Origin: CAYVIB01 sp964451365
GTDB lineage: Bacteria; Pseudomonadota; Gammaproteobacteria; Pseudomonadales; Cellvibrionaceae
Direction: 5' to 3'
Length of the DNA stretch: 64,000 nt
Assembly (NCBI GenBank): GCA_964451365.1
Contig: CAYVIB010000016.1
Location: 32,861 to 96,860 of the forward strand
The position numbers and the translations under genes are program-made. Positions 1 to 8,799 of the stretch are shown here, one piece after another. Every line of letters begins with the position of its first letter. Positions within the stretch are counted from its first letter, which is position 1. The notes beneath the pieces were generated by a model, which was given only the letters and a program-made list of their open reading frames with translations, searched no databases and was not told the DNA's origin.

Positions 1-1707
1 ATTTCCGAAATTCGCGATGAGTCGGACAAGGACGGCCTGCGGATTGTTATTGAAATACGGCGCGGTGATATGGGCGATGTCGTGCTCAACAACCTCTACG
101 CGCAAACGCAACTGCAAAATGTCTTCGGCATCAATATTGTCGCATTGGTGGAAGATCAGCCCAAGCTGCTGAACCTGCACCAGTTGTTGGATCACTTTAT
201 CCGTCACCGTCGCGAGGTGGTAACCCGTCGCACCGTTTACCTGTTGCGCAAGGCGCGTGAGCGCGGCCATGTGCTGGAAGGCCTGGCGGTGGCCATTGCC
301 AACATCGATGAGCTGATTGCGCTGATCAAGGCATCGGCCACGCCGGCGGATGCCCGTGACGCGATGCTGGCGCGCGGCTGGCCGATCAGCGACGTGAGGG
401 AGTTCCTCGAACGGGCCGGCTCCGACGCCAGTCGTCCCGACGATTTGGGCAGGGAATATGGCCTGCGGGACAACGGTGAATACTACCTGTCTCCCGCCCA
501 GGTGGCCGCCATTCTCGAATTGCGTCTGCACCGCCTCACTGGCATGGAGCACGATAAACTGCTGGCGGAGTACGAGGAAAAGCTGATCCAGATCAGCGAA
601 TACCTGGAAATCCTCGGCAACAGTGAACGCCTGATGCAGGTGATCCGCGAGGAGCTGGAAGAAATTGAAAAGGAATACGGCGATGAGCGCCGCACCGACA
701 TCCAGCACTCACAGCAGGACCTGACGGTGGAAGACCTGATCAGCGAGGAAGACCGCGTAGTCACCATCTCCCATGGCGGTTACGCCAAGAGCCAGCCGCT
801 GGATGCCTACCAGGCCCAGAAGCGCGGTGGCATGGGCAAGGCCGCCACCTCGGTGAAGGACGAGGATTTCGTCGAACACCTGCTGATCGCCAGTACCCAC
901 GACTATATTCTGTGCTTTACCAGTGTCGGCAAAGTGTTCTGGCTCAAGGTCTACCAGATTCCGGTGGCCGGCCGCCAGTCCCGAGGCCGACCGGTGGTAA
1001 ACCTCCTGCCGCTGGAAGAGGGTGAGCGCATCACCTCCATCCTGCCGGTGCGCGAATTCGATGACGACCACTTTATTTTTATGGCCACTGCCCAGGGCAC
1101 GGTGAAGAAGACACCGCTGTCGCAATTTGCCCGCCCGCGTAGCGTCGGTCTGCGGGCCATCGAACTGGTGGAAGGAGACCATCTTGTGGGCACCGCCATC
1201 ACCGATGGCAAAAAGGATATTATCCTCTTGTCCTCCAGCGGCAAGGCCGCGCGTTTCACCGAGGAGGAAGTGCGGTCTATGGGCCGTATCTCGCGTGGCG
1301 TCAGGGGTATAAGATTGCCGGAAGGCCATTCCATTATTGGTATGGTGGTGCCGGAAGAAAGCGGCAAAGTGCTGACTGTGAGTGAAAACGGCTACGGCAA
1401 GCGCACCGAGGTCTCCGACTTCCCGAGAAAAGGGCGCGGCTCGCAAGGTGTGATCGCCATGGCCACCTCTGAGCGCAACGGCGCCCTGGTGGGCGCGGTG
1501 CAGGTGTTCGACGGCGAGGAAATTATGCTGATTTCCAACCAGGGCACCCTGGTCAGGACTCGGGTGGACGAAGTCTCGTTGCTCGGCCGCAACACCCAGG
1601 GCGTGCGCCTGATCAAGGTTAAACCGGGCGAGCACATCGTCGGTGTCGAACGCATAGAAGAGGCGATGGAAGAAGACGCAGAGGGTGAATCCGGGGATGA
1701 ATCGTAG
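1..1707 (+). CDS. gyrA: DNA gyrase subunit A, C-terminal 568 residues (5' end outside window)
   Basis: The reading frame is open from base 1, so the gene begins upstream of the window. GyrA is the breakage-reunion subunit of DNA gyrase, which introduces negative supercoils using ATP hydrolysed by GyrB. The visible part covers the end of the winged-helix/tower region, the coiled coil ('LELRLHRLTGME' area) and the whole beta-pinwheel C-terminal domain. The GyrA box appears as QKRGGMG around bases 817-837, which separates GyrA from ParC. The tail is acidic, as is common in GyrA. The TAG stop lies at the left edge of a palindromic repeat (1704-1753), so the last codons may have been set by the repeat's arrival. 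In Pseudomonas gyrA is followed by serC and pheA; here pheA follows directly. Confidence 0.97.
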   Translation: MSEIRDESDKDGLRIVIEIRRGDMGDVVLNNLYAQTQLQNVFGINIVALVEDQPKLLNLHQLLDHFIRHRREVVTRRTVYLLRKARERGHVLEGLAVAIANIDELIALIKASATPADARDAMLARGWPISDVREFLERAGSDASRPDDLGREYGLRDNGEYYLSPAQVAAILELRLHRLTGMEHDKLLAEYEEKLIQISEYLEILGNSERLMQVIREELEEIEKEYGDERRTDIQHSQQDLTVEDLISEEDRVVTISHGGYAKSQPLDAYQAQKRGGMGKAATSVKDEDFVEHLLIASTHDYILCFTSVGKVFWLKVYQIPVAGRQSRGRPVVNLLPLEEGERITSILPVREFDDDHFIFMATAQGTVKKTPLSQFARPRSVGLRAIELVEGDHLVGTAITDGKKDIILLSSSGKAARFTEEEVRSMGRISRGVRGIRLPEGHSIIGMVVPEESGKVLTVSENGYGKRTEVSDFPRKGRGSQGVIAMATSERNGALVGAVQVFDGEEIMLISNQGTLVRTRVDEVSLLGRNTQGVRLIKVKPGEHIVGVERIEEAMEEDAEGESGDES

Positions 1708-1753
1708 GAGCACCCCTTGCGGGTGCCCCGGCGGGGGTGAACCCCGCCCCTAC
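1704..1753. repeat. Modular palindromic intergenic repeat, GTAGG/CCTAC type
   Basis: Two hairpins in tandem, GCACCC/GGGTGC and GCGGGG/CCCCGC, are bounded by GTAGG on the left and CCTAC on the right. The gyrA stop codon TAG is part of the left boundary. Related copies occur at about 3133, 7101, 8565, 12390, 14496, 15150, 34597, 42089, 45353 and 58251. The hairpins may act as a terminator or RNA stabiliser after gyrA; that is inference. Confidence 0.75.
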
Positions 1754-1779
1754 AGGTTAGCCTGAAAGGCAAATAATTT

Positions 1780-1815
1780 GCAGGTTGGGATTCATTTCAT
1801 TCAATCCCAATCTGC
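1780..1815. repeat. Second palindromic repeat family (TTGGGATTCA...TCCCAA)
   Basis: The inverted repeat GCAGGTTGGGATT ... AATCCCAATCTGC encloses a short CATTTCATT-like centre. Similar units occur at 3018-3107 and 48615-48644, all between genes. The element sits just upstream of pheA and may contribute mRNA structure there. Confidence 0.6.
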
Positions 1816-1855
1816 AACGATGGGTGCGGAACAAACTGGTAGTAAGGTTTAAACG

Positions 1856-2992
1856 GTGACTGACGAAGAAGATAAAGACAAAAAAAACGGTACCGCTGTT
1901 GACGAACAACAACAGCTCACCGACCTGCGCAACAAAATCGACCGGATCGACCAGCAGATAGGCGACCTGATCAGCGAACGCGCCCGTTGCGCACTGGAAG
2001 TTGCCAATATCAAAAAACAGTTTTCCGACACCACCGATCCCCGTTTTTATCGCCCCGAGCGCGAGGCGCAGGTGTTGCGCAAGGCGATGGAGCGCAACAA
2101 GGGCCCGTTGAAAAATGAAGAATTCGCGCGCCTGTTCCGCGAAATTATGTCCGCCTGCCTGGCCCTGGAAAGGCCGATCAAAGTGGCCTATCTCGGTCCG
2201 GAAGGCACTTATACGCAGGAGGCAGCGATCAAACATTTCGGTCAATCCGCCGTGACGATGCCACTGGCCGCCATCGACGAAGTGTTTCGCGAAGTCGCAT
2301 CGGGAGCAACGCAGTACGGCGTGGTGCCGGTGGAAAATTCCACTGGTGGTGTGGTGACTCATACGCTGGACAGTTTTATTAACAGCAGTGTCAAAATTTG
2401 CGGCGAGGTGGTGTTGCGAATTCACCACAATTTGCTGGTGTCGGATGTCACTCACGTCGACAACATCACCCGGATCTATTCCCACGCGCAGTCGCTGGCG
2501 CAGTGTCGCAAGTGGCTCGACGCGTACTACCCGCGCGCTGAACGTGTTGCCGTCAGCAGCAATGCCGAAGCGGCCAAGCGCATTAAAGGCGAATGGAATT
2601 CGGCGGCCATTGCCGGGGAAGTGGCGGCAAAAATTTATGGCCTGAAAATTCAACATGAAAGAATTGAAGACCAGCCGGATAACTCCACCCGTTTCCTGAT
2701 TATCGGCAATGACGATGTCGGTGGCAGTGGTGATGACAAAACTTCTATCGTGGTATCGATGAAAAACGAGCCGGGCGCGTTGCACAACCTGCTCGAACCA
2801 TTTCATCGTTTCAGCATTGACCTGACCCGGGTTGAATCCCGGCCATCACTGACCGGCCCCTGGAACTATGTGTTTTTTATTGATTTTCAGGGTCATAAAT
2901 CAGACGAAATTGTCAAAAAAGCACTGGCGGAAGTCGTCGCTCGCGCGGCGGAGTTGAAAATTCTCGGCTCATACCCCAAAGGCGTGTTGTAA
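1856..2992 (+). CDS. pheA: Bifunctional chorismate mutase / prephenate dehydratase (P-protein)
   Basis: The 378-residue cytoplasmic enzyme makes prephenate from chorismate and then phenylpyruvate, the committed steps to phenylalanine. Residues about 20-105 form an AroQ-type chorismate mutase domain (LRNKIDRIDQQI...ERA). Residues about 108-285 form the prephenate dehydratase domain, with YLGPEGTYTQEA, PVENSTGGVV and the catalytic TRF motif. The C-terminal ACT domain carries ESRPS, which normally gives feedback inhibition by phenylalanine. The start is the GTG at 1856, with only a weak TAAGG about 9 nt upstream. The first 18 residues are unusually charged (Asp/Glu/Lys-rich), so the exact start is less sure than the call. 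It lies in the gyrA-pheA-tyrA/aroA order typical of pseudomonads but without serC and hisC. Confidence 0.96.
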   Translation: MTDEEDKDKKNGTAVDEQQQLTDLRNKIDRIDQQIGDLISERARCALEVANIKKQFSDTTDPRFYRPEREAQVLRKAMERNKGPLKNEEFARLFREIMSACLALERPIKVAYLGPEGTYTQEAAIKHFGQSAVTMPLAAIDEVFREVASGATQYGVVPVENSTGGVVTHTLDSFINSSVKICGEVVLRIHHNLLVSDVTHVDNITRIYSHAQSLAQCRKWLDAYYPRAERVAVSSNAEAAKRIKGEWNSAAIAGEVAAKIYGLKIQHERIEDQPDNSTRFLIIGNDDVGGSGDDKTSIVVSMKNEPGALHNLLEPFHRFSIDLTRVESRPSLTGPWNYVFFIDFQGHKSDEIVKKALAEVVARAAELKILGSYPKGVL

Positions 2993-3017
2993 ACCGTTCT
3001 ACAAATTTATGATTCTT

Positions 3018-3208
3018 GTAGGTTGGGACGGGCCGCGCAGGATGAGTGATCCCGACAAATAGTGCCGAGAATGTGATATTGGGATTCACAGACTCATCCC
3101 AACCTGCCGTGCTATGTGCAAGAACAGAATCTGTAGGGGCGGACCCATGTGTCCGCCTTTATATTGCAGTGGCGGGGCCGGAGGGCAGACACGCGGGTCT
3201 GCCCCTAC
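3018..3208. repeat. Composite palindromic repeats between pheA and cysC
   Basis: Bases 3018-3107 form a long unit of the TTGGGATTCA family: GTAGGTTGGGA at the left and TCATCCCAACCTGC at the right. Bases 3133-3208 are a unit of the GTAGGGGC family, with GGAC/GTCC and GGGCAGAC/GTCTGCCC hairpins and a CCCCTAC right edge. An open frame runs through the repeats into cysC, but it is not protein-like and is not part of the gene. Confidence 0.7.
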
Positions 3209-3234
3209 GGTCAAGTCGTGTTAAGGAAGGTAAA

Positions 3235-3831
3235 GTGGCAGAAAATATCGTGTGGCACGACCGGGCTGTCACCAAACAAATGCACATTGAGCGTTTGGGA
3301 CAAAAGCCCTGTTTATTATGGTTTACCGGCCTGAGTGGTTCCGGCAAATCCACTTTGGCGAATGCCCTGGAACTGGCGTTATACAAACGGGGAATTTCAA
3401 CCTATTTGCTGGATGGTGACAACGTCCGGCACGGCCTGAACAAGGATCTCGGTTTTTCCGATGAGGACCGGGTGGAAAACATTCGTCGTATCGGTGAGGT
3501 ATCGCGATTGCTTGTCGACGCAGGGCTGATTGTGTTAAGTGCATTTATATCGCCGTTTCGGTCGGATCGCGAAATGGTTCGGCATCTGCTGGGTAAAGAT
3601 GAATTTATTGAAATTTATATGTCCACGCCGCTGCCGGTATGCGAGGAGCGCGATCCAAAGGGTTTGTATAAAAAAGCCAGAAGGGGCGAGATTAAACATT
3701 TTACCGGCATCGATTCGCCCTACGAAGCGCCGGAACATCCGGAAATATCCATCAACTCCGCTGAGTGCAGTGTCGAGCAGAGTGCGGAAAACGTTATTTC
3801 CTTTTTGCAACAAAAAGGCATTATCAAATAA
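3235..3831 (+). CDS. cysC: Adenylyl-sulfate kinase (APS kinase)
   Basis: The 198-residue cytoplasmic enzyme phosphorylates adenosine 5'-phosphosulfate to PAPS, the donor for sulfate reduction and for sulfotransferases. It has the P-loop FTGLSGSGKST, then LLDGDNVRHGLN, ENIRRIGEV, SAFISPFR and DPKGLYKKAR, all close to E. coli CysC. The GTG at 3235 is chosen because GGAAGG lies 4-10 nt upstream and the length then fits the family. The same frame upstream runs through intergenic repeats. CysD and CysN are encoded 2.3 kb downstream with tyrA-aroA between, so sulfate activation is interleaved with aromatic amino acid synthesis. A PAPS-type sulfotransferase is encoded at 33934, a possible consumer. 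Confidence 0.96.
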   Translation: MAENIVWHDRAVTKQMHIERLGQKPCLLWFTGLSGSGKSTLANALELALYKRGISTYLLDGDNVRHGLNKDLGFSDEDRVENIRRIGEVSRLLVDAGLIVLSAFISPFRSDREMVRHLLGKDEFIEIYMSTPLPVCEERDPKGLYKKARRGEIKHFTGIDSPYEAPEHPEISINSAECSVEQSAENVISFLQQKGIIK

Positions 3832-3842
3832 ACCCGTGCAGT

Positions 3843-6092
3843 ATGACTTCATCAAGCAATCAACAAATTAAATTAAATAAAGTCGTCGTTATCGGCCTGG
3901 GGTTGATTGGCGGAAGCCTGGCGGCGGCTTTAAAGAAAAGAAAGCAATGCAATGAGGTGATCGGCGTAGCGCGCCGGGAAGAGACCTGCGGTAAAGCAAT
4001 GGCCGCGGGCATCGTCGATCGCGCTTTTGTTTCTCTTTCTGAAATTGCGAAGGAGTTGCGGGGCGGGGATGTTATTTTTATCTCCGTTCCCACCCTGTCG
4101 ATAAGGCCCATCCTGCAGGACGTTAAGCGATACATATCGCCGACGGTTACTGTTACCGATGGCGCCAGCGTTAAAGGCAGCGTTCGCGCCGATATTCTTT
4201 CTGTTTTTGGTGAAGAGCCGGAAAACATCGTACCGGGTCACCCGATTGCCGGTTCGGAAAAGAGTGGCGTGGACGCGGCGGACGCATTGCTGTATGAAGA
4301 CCACCGGGTTATCGTTACCCCGCTGACGGCCAACTCCCCCGCGCATATCGCGCGGGTTCGAACGCTTTGGCAAAGCGTCGGTGCGTCAGTGCTGGAAATG
4401 GATATCGATGATCACGATGCGGTGCTGGCGGCCACCAGCCATTTGCCGCACGCCATTGCGTTTTCCCTGGTGGATACGCTGGCCAATGACAGTAAGAACG
4501 AAAATATTTTTCGTTACGCCGCCGGCGGTTTTCGCGATTTCACCCGTATTGCGTCGAGTGACGCCATCATGTGGCGAGACGTTATGCTGGCCAACAAAAC
4601 GTCCGTGCTGAACGCCATCGATTTGTTTTCCACCAACCTGGGGCGACTGCGCGCCGCCATCGCGGCGGAGGACGCCCAGGCAATCACCGGTGTATTTACG
4701 CGCGCGAAAGCCGCGCGGGATCGCTTTACAAAAATGTTGTCACATCAGGCTTATAGCAAAACTATGCAAAATCAAAAAGAGCAGTACCTTGTTTATCAAG
4801 TGGCTCCGGGCGGGAGCGTGTCGGGCACCATTCGCGTACCGGGAGATAAATCCATTTCGCACCGTTCGATTATGCTCGGTTCGCTGGCGGAAGGCGTGAC
4901 AGAAATTTCCGGTTTTCTCGAGGGCGAGGATGCGCTGGCGACCATTCAGTGTTTTCGCGATATGGGCGTGGTTATCGAAGGCCCCAACAATGGTGAAGTG
5001 AAAATTTACGGCGTTGGCCTGCACGGTTTGAGTGAACCGCATGGTCCGCTGTATTTTGGTAATTCCGGCACCTCCATGCGTTTGCTGGCGGGTATCCTGG
5101 CAGGCCAGAAATTTGATAGTGAATTGACCGGCGATGATTCGCTGACAAACCGGCCAATGAACCGCATTGCCCAGCCGCTCCGGCAAATGGGCGCGATCAT
5201 CGACACCGCCGCCGAAGGCAAGCCGCCGTTGAAAATTTCCGGTGGCGCAAAATTAAAAGGTATCCACTACGATATGCCCATGGCGAGCGCGCAGGTTAAA
5301 TCGTGCCTGTTGCTGGCCGGCCTGTATGCCGAAGACGAAACCAACGTGACTGAGCCGGCGCCGACCCGCGATCACACCGAGCGCATGCTGAAAGGTTTTG
5401 GTTATCCGGTGGAGCGCAATGGCGGCACCGCGACCGTTGCACCGGGCGGCAAGTTAACCGCTTCCAGAATCGATATTCCCGCGGATATTTCCTCGGCAAC
5501 ATTTTTTATGGTGGCCGCCGCCATCGCACCGGGTTCCGATATTACACTGACCCATGTGGGCATCAACCCGACGCGCATCGGTGTGATCAACATTCTCAAT
5601 TTGATGGGCGCCGATATTTCCCTGGGCAATGAGCGTGAAGTGGGCGGCGAACCGGTGGCCGATATTCGCGTGAAGTATGCGCCGCTTAAAGGCATTGAGA
5701 TTCCGGAAGACCAGGTACCTTTGGCGATCGACGAATTTCCGGCGCTTTTGGTTGCGGCGGCCTGCGCTGAAGGCAAGACTGTACTCACCGGTGCGGAAGA
5801 GCTGCGGGTGAAGGAAACAGATCGTATTCAGGCGATGGCTGTCGGTTTAACCACGCTGGGCATCCAGTGCGAACCCACGCCCGACGGTATCGTCGTACAA
5901 GGTGGACAGTTGGGCGGCGGCGAGGTGGAAAGTTTCCACGATCACCGCATCGCCATGGCATTCACCATCGCCGCGTTGCGTGCTTCCGCGCCGATCACGG
6001 TGAATAACTGCGCAAACGTCGCCACCTCATTTCCCAATTTCGCGGAACTGGCCAAATCCGTGGGAATAAGCTTAGAGCTTATTCGTACTTAG
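3843..6092 (+). CDS. tyrA-aroA: Fused prephenate dehydrogenase / EPSP synthase (3-phosphoshikimate 1-carboxyvinyltransferase)
   Basis: The 749-residue fusion has two enzyme domains. Residues about 12-290 are a TyrA-type NAD(P)-dependent dehydrogenase with the Rossmann motif GLGLIGGSL, PGHPIAGSEKSG and ATSHLPHAIAF. Residues about 315-749 are AroA with GDKSISHRS, GNSGTSMRL, PMASAQVKSC, DEFPALLV, KETDR and DHRIAMAF. AroA joins shikimate 3-phosphate and PEP on the way to chorismate, and TyrA starts the tyrosine branch. The same fusion is known in Pseudomonas and relatives, where cmk follows. The ATG at 3843 is 11 nt after the cysC stop and is used because the Rossmann motif follows closely; no strong ribosome site is visible. 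Cytoplasmic and probably co-transcribed with cysC. Confidence 0.96.
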   Translation: MTSSSNQQIKLNKVVVIGLGLIGGSLAAALKKRKQCNEVIGVARREETCGKAMAAGIVDRAFVSLSEIAKELRGGDVIFISVPTLSIRPILQDVKRYISPTVTVTDGASVKGSVRADILSVFGEEPENIVPGHPIAGSEKSGVDAADALLYEDHRVIVTPLTANSPAHIARVRTLWQSVGASVLEMDIDDHDAVLAATSHLPHAIAFSLVDTLANDSKNENIFRYAAGGFRDFTRIASSDAIMWRDVMLANKTSVLNAIDLFSTNLGRLRAAIAAEDAQAITGVFTRAKAARDRFTKMLSHQAYSKTMQNQKEQYLVYQVAPGGSVSGTIRVPGDKSISHRSIMLGSLAEGVTEISGFLEGEDALATIQCFRDMGVVIEGPNNGEVKIYGVGLHGLSEPHGPLYFGNSGTSMRLLAGILAGQKFDSELTGDDSLTNRPMNRIAQPLRQMGAIIDTAAEGKPPLKISGGAKLKGIHYDMPMASAQVKSCLLLAGLYAEDETNVTEPAPTRDHTERMLKGFGYPVERNGGTATVAPGGKLTASRIDIPADISSATFFMVAAAIAPGSDITLTHVGINPTRIGVINILNLMGADISLGNEREVGGEPVADIRVKYAPLKGIEIPEDQVPLAIDEFPALLVAAACAEGKTVLTGAEELRVKETDRIQAMAVGLTTLGIQCEPTPDGIVVQGGQLGGGEVESFHDHRIAMAFTIAALRASAPITVNNCANVATSFPNFAELAKSVGISLELIRT

Positions 6093-6111
6093 GTTTAAAG
6101 GGTCTGTTTTG

Positions 6112-6117
6112 TATAAT
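6112..6117 (+). promoter_or_regulatory. Candidate -10 box upstream of cysD
   Basis: A perfect TATAAT sits in the 56-nt gap between tyrA-aroA and cysD, 32 nt before the cysD ATG. No good -35 box is seen at the normal distance, so it is a candidate only. A separate start here would let sulfate genes be transcribed apart from the aromatic genes. Confidence 0.3.
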
Positions 6118-6148
6118 CGCGCGCAAGTACTGGAGCCAGGAATAACCC

Positions 6149-7060
6149 ATGTCAAATGAATATAAATTGACACACCTGAAACAACTGGAAGCGGAAAGTA
6201 TTCATATTATCCGCGAAGTGGCCGCCGAGTTCGACAAGCCGGTCATGCTGTATTCCATCGGCAAGGATTCCGCCGTCATGATGCACCTGGCGATGAAGGC
6301 TTTCGCCCCCGGCAAGCCGCCGTTTCCATTGATGCACGTGGATACCACCTGGAAGTTCAAGGAAATGATCCAGTTTCGTGACAAGCGAATCAAGGATCTG
6401 GGTTGGGACCTGATCGTGCATATCAATGAAGAAGGGGTAAAAATGGGAATCAACCCCTTCGACCACGGTAGCGCAAAGCACACCGATATTATGAAAACCC
6501 AGTCCCTGAAACAGGCGTTGACCAAGTACGGTTTTGACGCCGCGTTTGGTGGTGCGCGCCGGGATGAGGAAAAGTCCCGCGCGAAAGAGCGGGTATATTC
6601 CTTCCGCGACAAACACCACCGCTGGGACCCGAAAAACCAGCGGCCGGAATTGTGGAACCTGTATAACGGCCGGGTTGACAAGGGCGAAAGCATTCGCGTT
6701 TTTCCGCTATCCAATTGGACCGAACTGGATATCTGGCAATACATCCATCTGGAAAATATTCCCATCGTGCCGCTGTACTTTGCCGCGAAGCGCCCGGTTG
6801 TCGAGCGCGATGGTGTATTGATTATGGTGGACGACAACAGAATGCCAATCAAACCGGACGAGGAAATTCTGCAGAAAATGGTGCGTTTCCGGACTCTCGG
6901 CTGTTATCCGTTAACGGGTGCCGTCGAATCCTCGGCAACGACATTGCCGGAAATTATCCAGGAAATGCTGCTGACCAAAACCTCCGAACGCCAGGGCAGG
7001 GTTATCGACCACGACAGCGCTGGCTCGATGGAGAAGAAAAAGCAGGAAGGTTATTTCTAA
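6149..7060 (+). CDS. cysD: Sulfate adenylyltransferase subunit 2 (ATP sulfurylase small subunit)
   Basis: The 303-residue subunit of the CysDN ATP sulfurylase adenylates sulfate to APS in the cytoplasm. The PP-loop motif YSIGKDSAVMMHL lies at residues about 35-47, followed by MHVDTTWKF and FGGARRDEEKSRAKER, all conserved in CysD and the related PAPS-reductase superfamily. The length matches E. coli CysD (302). AGCCAGGA about 10 nt before the ATG serves as ribosome site. It is followed by cysN after an 85-nt gap holding one palindromic repeat, so the two are probably one transcript. Confidence 0.97.
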   Translation: MSNEYKLTHLKQLEAESIHIIREVAAEFDKPVMLYSIGKDSAVMMHLAMKAFAPGKPPFPLMHVDTTWKFKEMIQFRDKRIKDLGWDLIVHINEEGVKMGINPFDHGSAKHTDIMKTQSLKQALTKYGFDAAFGGARRDEEKSRAKERVYSFRDKHHRWDPKNQRPELWNLYNGRVDKGESIRVFPLSNWTELDIWQYIHLENIPIVPLYFAAKRPVVERDGVLIMVDDNRMPIKPDEEILQKMVRFRTLGCYPLTGAVESSATTLPEIIQEMLLTKTSERQGRVIDHDSAGSMEKKKQEGYF

Positions 7061-7100
7061 TTTTTAAATGTGGCGGGTGGCGCCCGTCGTAGATTGTTGC

Positions 7101-7124
7101 AGGGGCGGGCTTTACGCCCGCCCG
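7101..7124. repeat. Short palindromic repeat between cysD and cysN
   Basis: A perfect hairpin GGGCGGGC / GCCCGCCC with a short TTTA-type loop. It is a minimal member of the GTAGGGGC repeat family and lies between two co-operating genes, where it may tune the mRNA. Confidence 0.6.
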
Positions 7125-7145
7125 TAAAAATATCGGAGAGAACAA

Positions 7146-8558
7146 ATGTCTCACCAGTCGGACCTAATCGAAACAGACATCGACGCTTACCTGGCGCAAC
7201 ACGAGCAAAAAGAACTGCTGCGCTTTTTAACCTGCGGCAGCGTGGACGACGGCAAATCCACATTAATTGGCCGCCTGCTGCACGACTCCAAGATGATCTA
7301 TGAAGATCAACTGGAAGCCATTAAATCCGACACCGCCAAGCACGGCACCACCGGCGAAAAACTTGACCTGGCATTGCTGGTGGACGGCTTGCAGGCCGAG
7401 CGGGAGCAGGGCATTACCATCGACGTGGCCTACCGCTATTTTTCCACATCAAAGCGCAAGTTTATTATTGCCGACACACCCGGCCACGAACAATACACCC
7501 GCAACATGGCCACCGGGGCATCCACCTGTGACCTTGCAGTAATCCTGATCGACGCCCGCCATGGCGTAATGACGCAGACCCGCCGACACTCTTATATTGC
7601 TTCGCTGCTGGGTATCAAGCACGTTATTGTTGCGATCAATAAAATGGATCTGGTGGATTTTTCCGAGGAGCGTTTTAACAGCATCAAGCAGGATTACCTG
7701 AAACTGGCGGAGTCGCTCAACGATATCGAATTGTATTTCGTGCCGATTTCCGCGTTGGATGGCGACAACGTTGTCACCCGAAGCGAAAAAACGCTCTGGT
7801 ACGCCGGGCAGACACTGATGGAAATTCTGGAAAATGTGGAAATCACCGGCGATAAAAATTTTACCGATTTCCGCTTTCCCATTCAGTACGTCAATCGCCC
7901 GAACCTGAACTTCCGTGGTTTTTGCGGCACGGTTGCCTCCGGTATTGTAAAAGTGGGAGATAAAATCAAAGTTCTGCCGTCGGGTAAAATGAGTAAGGTC
8001 AAAGCCATTGTCACCTACGATGGTGATCTTGAACAGGCATTTGTCGACCAGGCGGTCACCCTAACGCTGGAGGATGAAATTGATATCAGCCGTGGCGATA
8101 TGATAGTCCAAGCCGATGCCGATGTGGAATTTTCCAACCATTTAAAAGCGCATCTGGTGTGGATGTCGGAAGCGGAAATGAAACCGGGCAAACAATATCT
8201 GTTCAAGTTTGCCAGCAAGGTCACGCCCGGCTTGGTCAGCAAAATCGACTATCGCGTGGATGTAAATACATTCGAACATTCCGATATCGATATTATGCAA
8301 TTAAACGATATTGCCGCGGTGGATGTGAGCCTGGAACAAAATGTTGTGACGGACCCATACGAAAGAAATCGCGCGACGGGTGCGTTTATCGTCATTGACC
8401 GGCTGACGAATATCACTGTCGGTGCTGGCATGGTGGACAGCGTACTCACCCGGCAGGAATTGAGCCGAAGCGATTACTCCGCGTTTGAAATCGAACTGAA
8501 CGCGCTGATTCGCAAGCATTTCCCGCACTGGGAAGCCAAAGACATTAGTTTCTTATAG
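7146..8558 (+). CDS. cysN: Sulfate adenylyltransferase subunit 1 (GTPase subunit)
   Basis: The 470-residue GTP-binding subunit couples GTP hydrolysis to sulfate adenylation by CysD. G motifs are clear: GSVDDGKST (G1, about residues 32-40), REQGITIDVAYR (G2), DTPGHEQY (G3) and NKMD (G4), followed by EF-Tu-like beta-barrel domains. It ends without a fused APS kinase domain, which agrees with a separate cysC gene at 3235. The ATG at 7146 is preceded by GGAGAG. After the gene comes a large palindromic repeat and then an unrelated ComEA-like gene, so the cys unit probably ends here. Confidence 0.97.
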   Translation: MSHQSDLIETDIDAYLAQHEQKELLRFLTCGSVDDGKSTLIGRLLHDSKMIYEDQLEAIKSDTAKHGTTGEKLDLALLVDGLQAEREQGITIDVAYRYFSTSKRKFIIADTPGHEQYTRNMATGASTCDLAVILIDARHGVMTQTRRHSYIASLLGIKHVIVAINKMDLVDFSEERFNSIKQDYLKLAESLNDIELYFVPISALDGDNVVTRSEKTLWYAGQTLMEILENVEITGDKNFTDFRFPIQYVNRPNLNFRGFCGTVASGIVKVGDKIKVLPSGKMSKVKAIVTYDGDLEQAFVDQAVTLTLEDEIDISRGDMIVQADADVEFSNHLKAHLVWMSEAEMKPGKQYLFKFASKVTPGLVSKIDYRVDVNTFEHSDIDIMQLNDIAAVDVSLEQNVVTDPYERNRATGAFIVIDRLTNITVGAGMVDSVLTRQELSRSDYSAFEIELNALIRKHFPHWEAKDISFL

Positions 8559-8564
8559 TCTTTC

Positions 8565-8659
8565 GTAGGAGTAAACGAAGTGCCACCCGCCATTTTGCCA
8601 AGCGCAAAGAAATGGCGGGTGGTACCCGAAGTGTCGGACCATCGCTTACCCGCCCTACG
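8565..8659. repeat. Palindromic repeat, GTAGG/CCTAC type, after cysN
   Basis: The unit starts CGTAGGAG and ends CGCCCTAC. Inside it CCACCCGCCATTT pairs with AAATGGCGGGTGG. Its right part is the reverse complement of the GGGTAAGCGATGGTCCGAC type seen at 14496, 15150 and 58251. It could end the cys transcript. Confidence 0.7.
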
Positions 8660-8799
8660 AAATGTCGCACACACTTTGTGGGAAATGTCTCACACACTTT
8701 TAAGCCATCTCCTACTTTTTTCCTCCTTCGTGCTTTGTAAAGTATGCACCGTGCTTGAACGCAAGCACTTTTAAACCAAAACCGATAGGAGATAGAAAA

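Noticed and set aside
709..1713. Long minus-strand open frame (about 334 codons) across gyrA
   Set aside because: It lies wholly opposite gyrA, its sequence is not protein-like, and GyrA motifs on the plus strand are unmistakable.
1757..2806. Long minus-strand frame opposite pheA
   Set aside because: A shadow of the GC-rich codon pattern of pheA; no family motif and no ribosome site.
3046..3234. N-terminal extension of cysC by 63 codons
   Set aside because: The extension translates intergenic repeats; the GTG at 3235 has a good ribosome site and matches CysC length.
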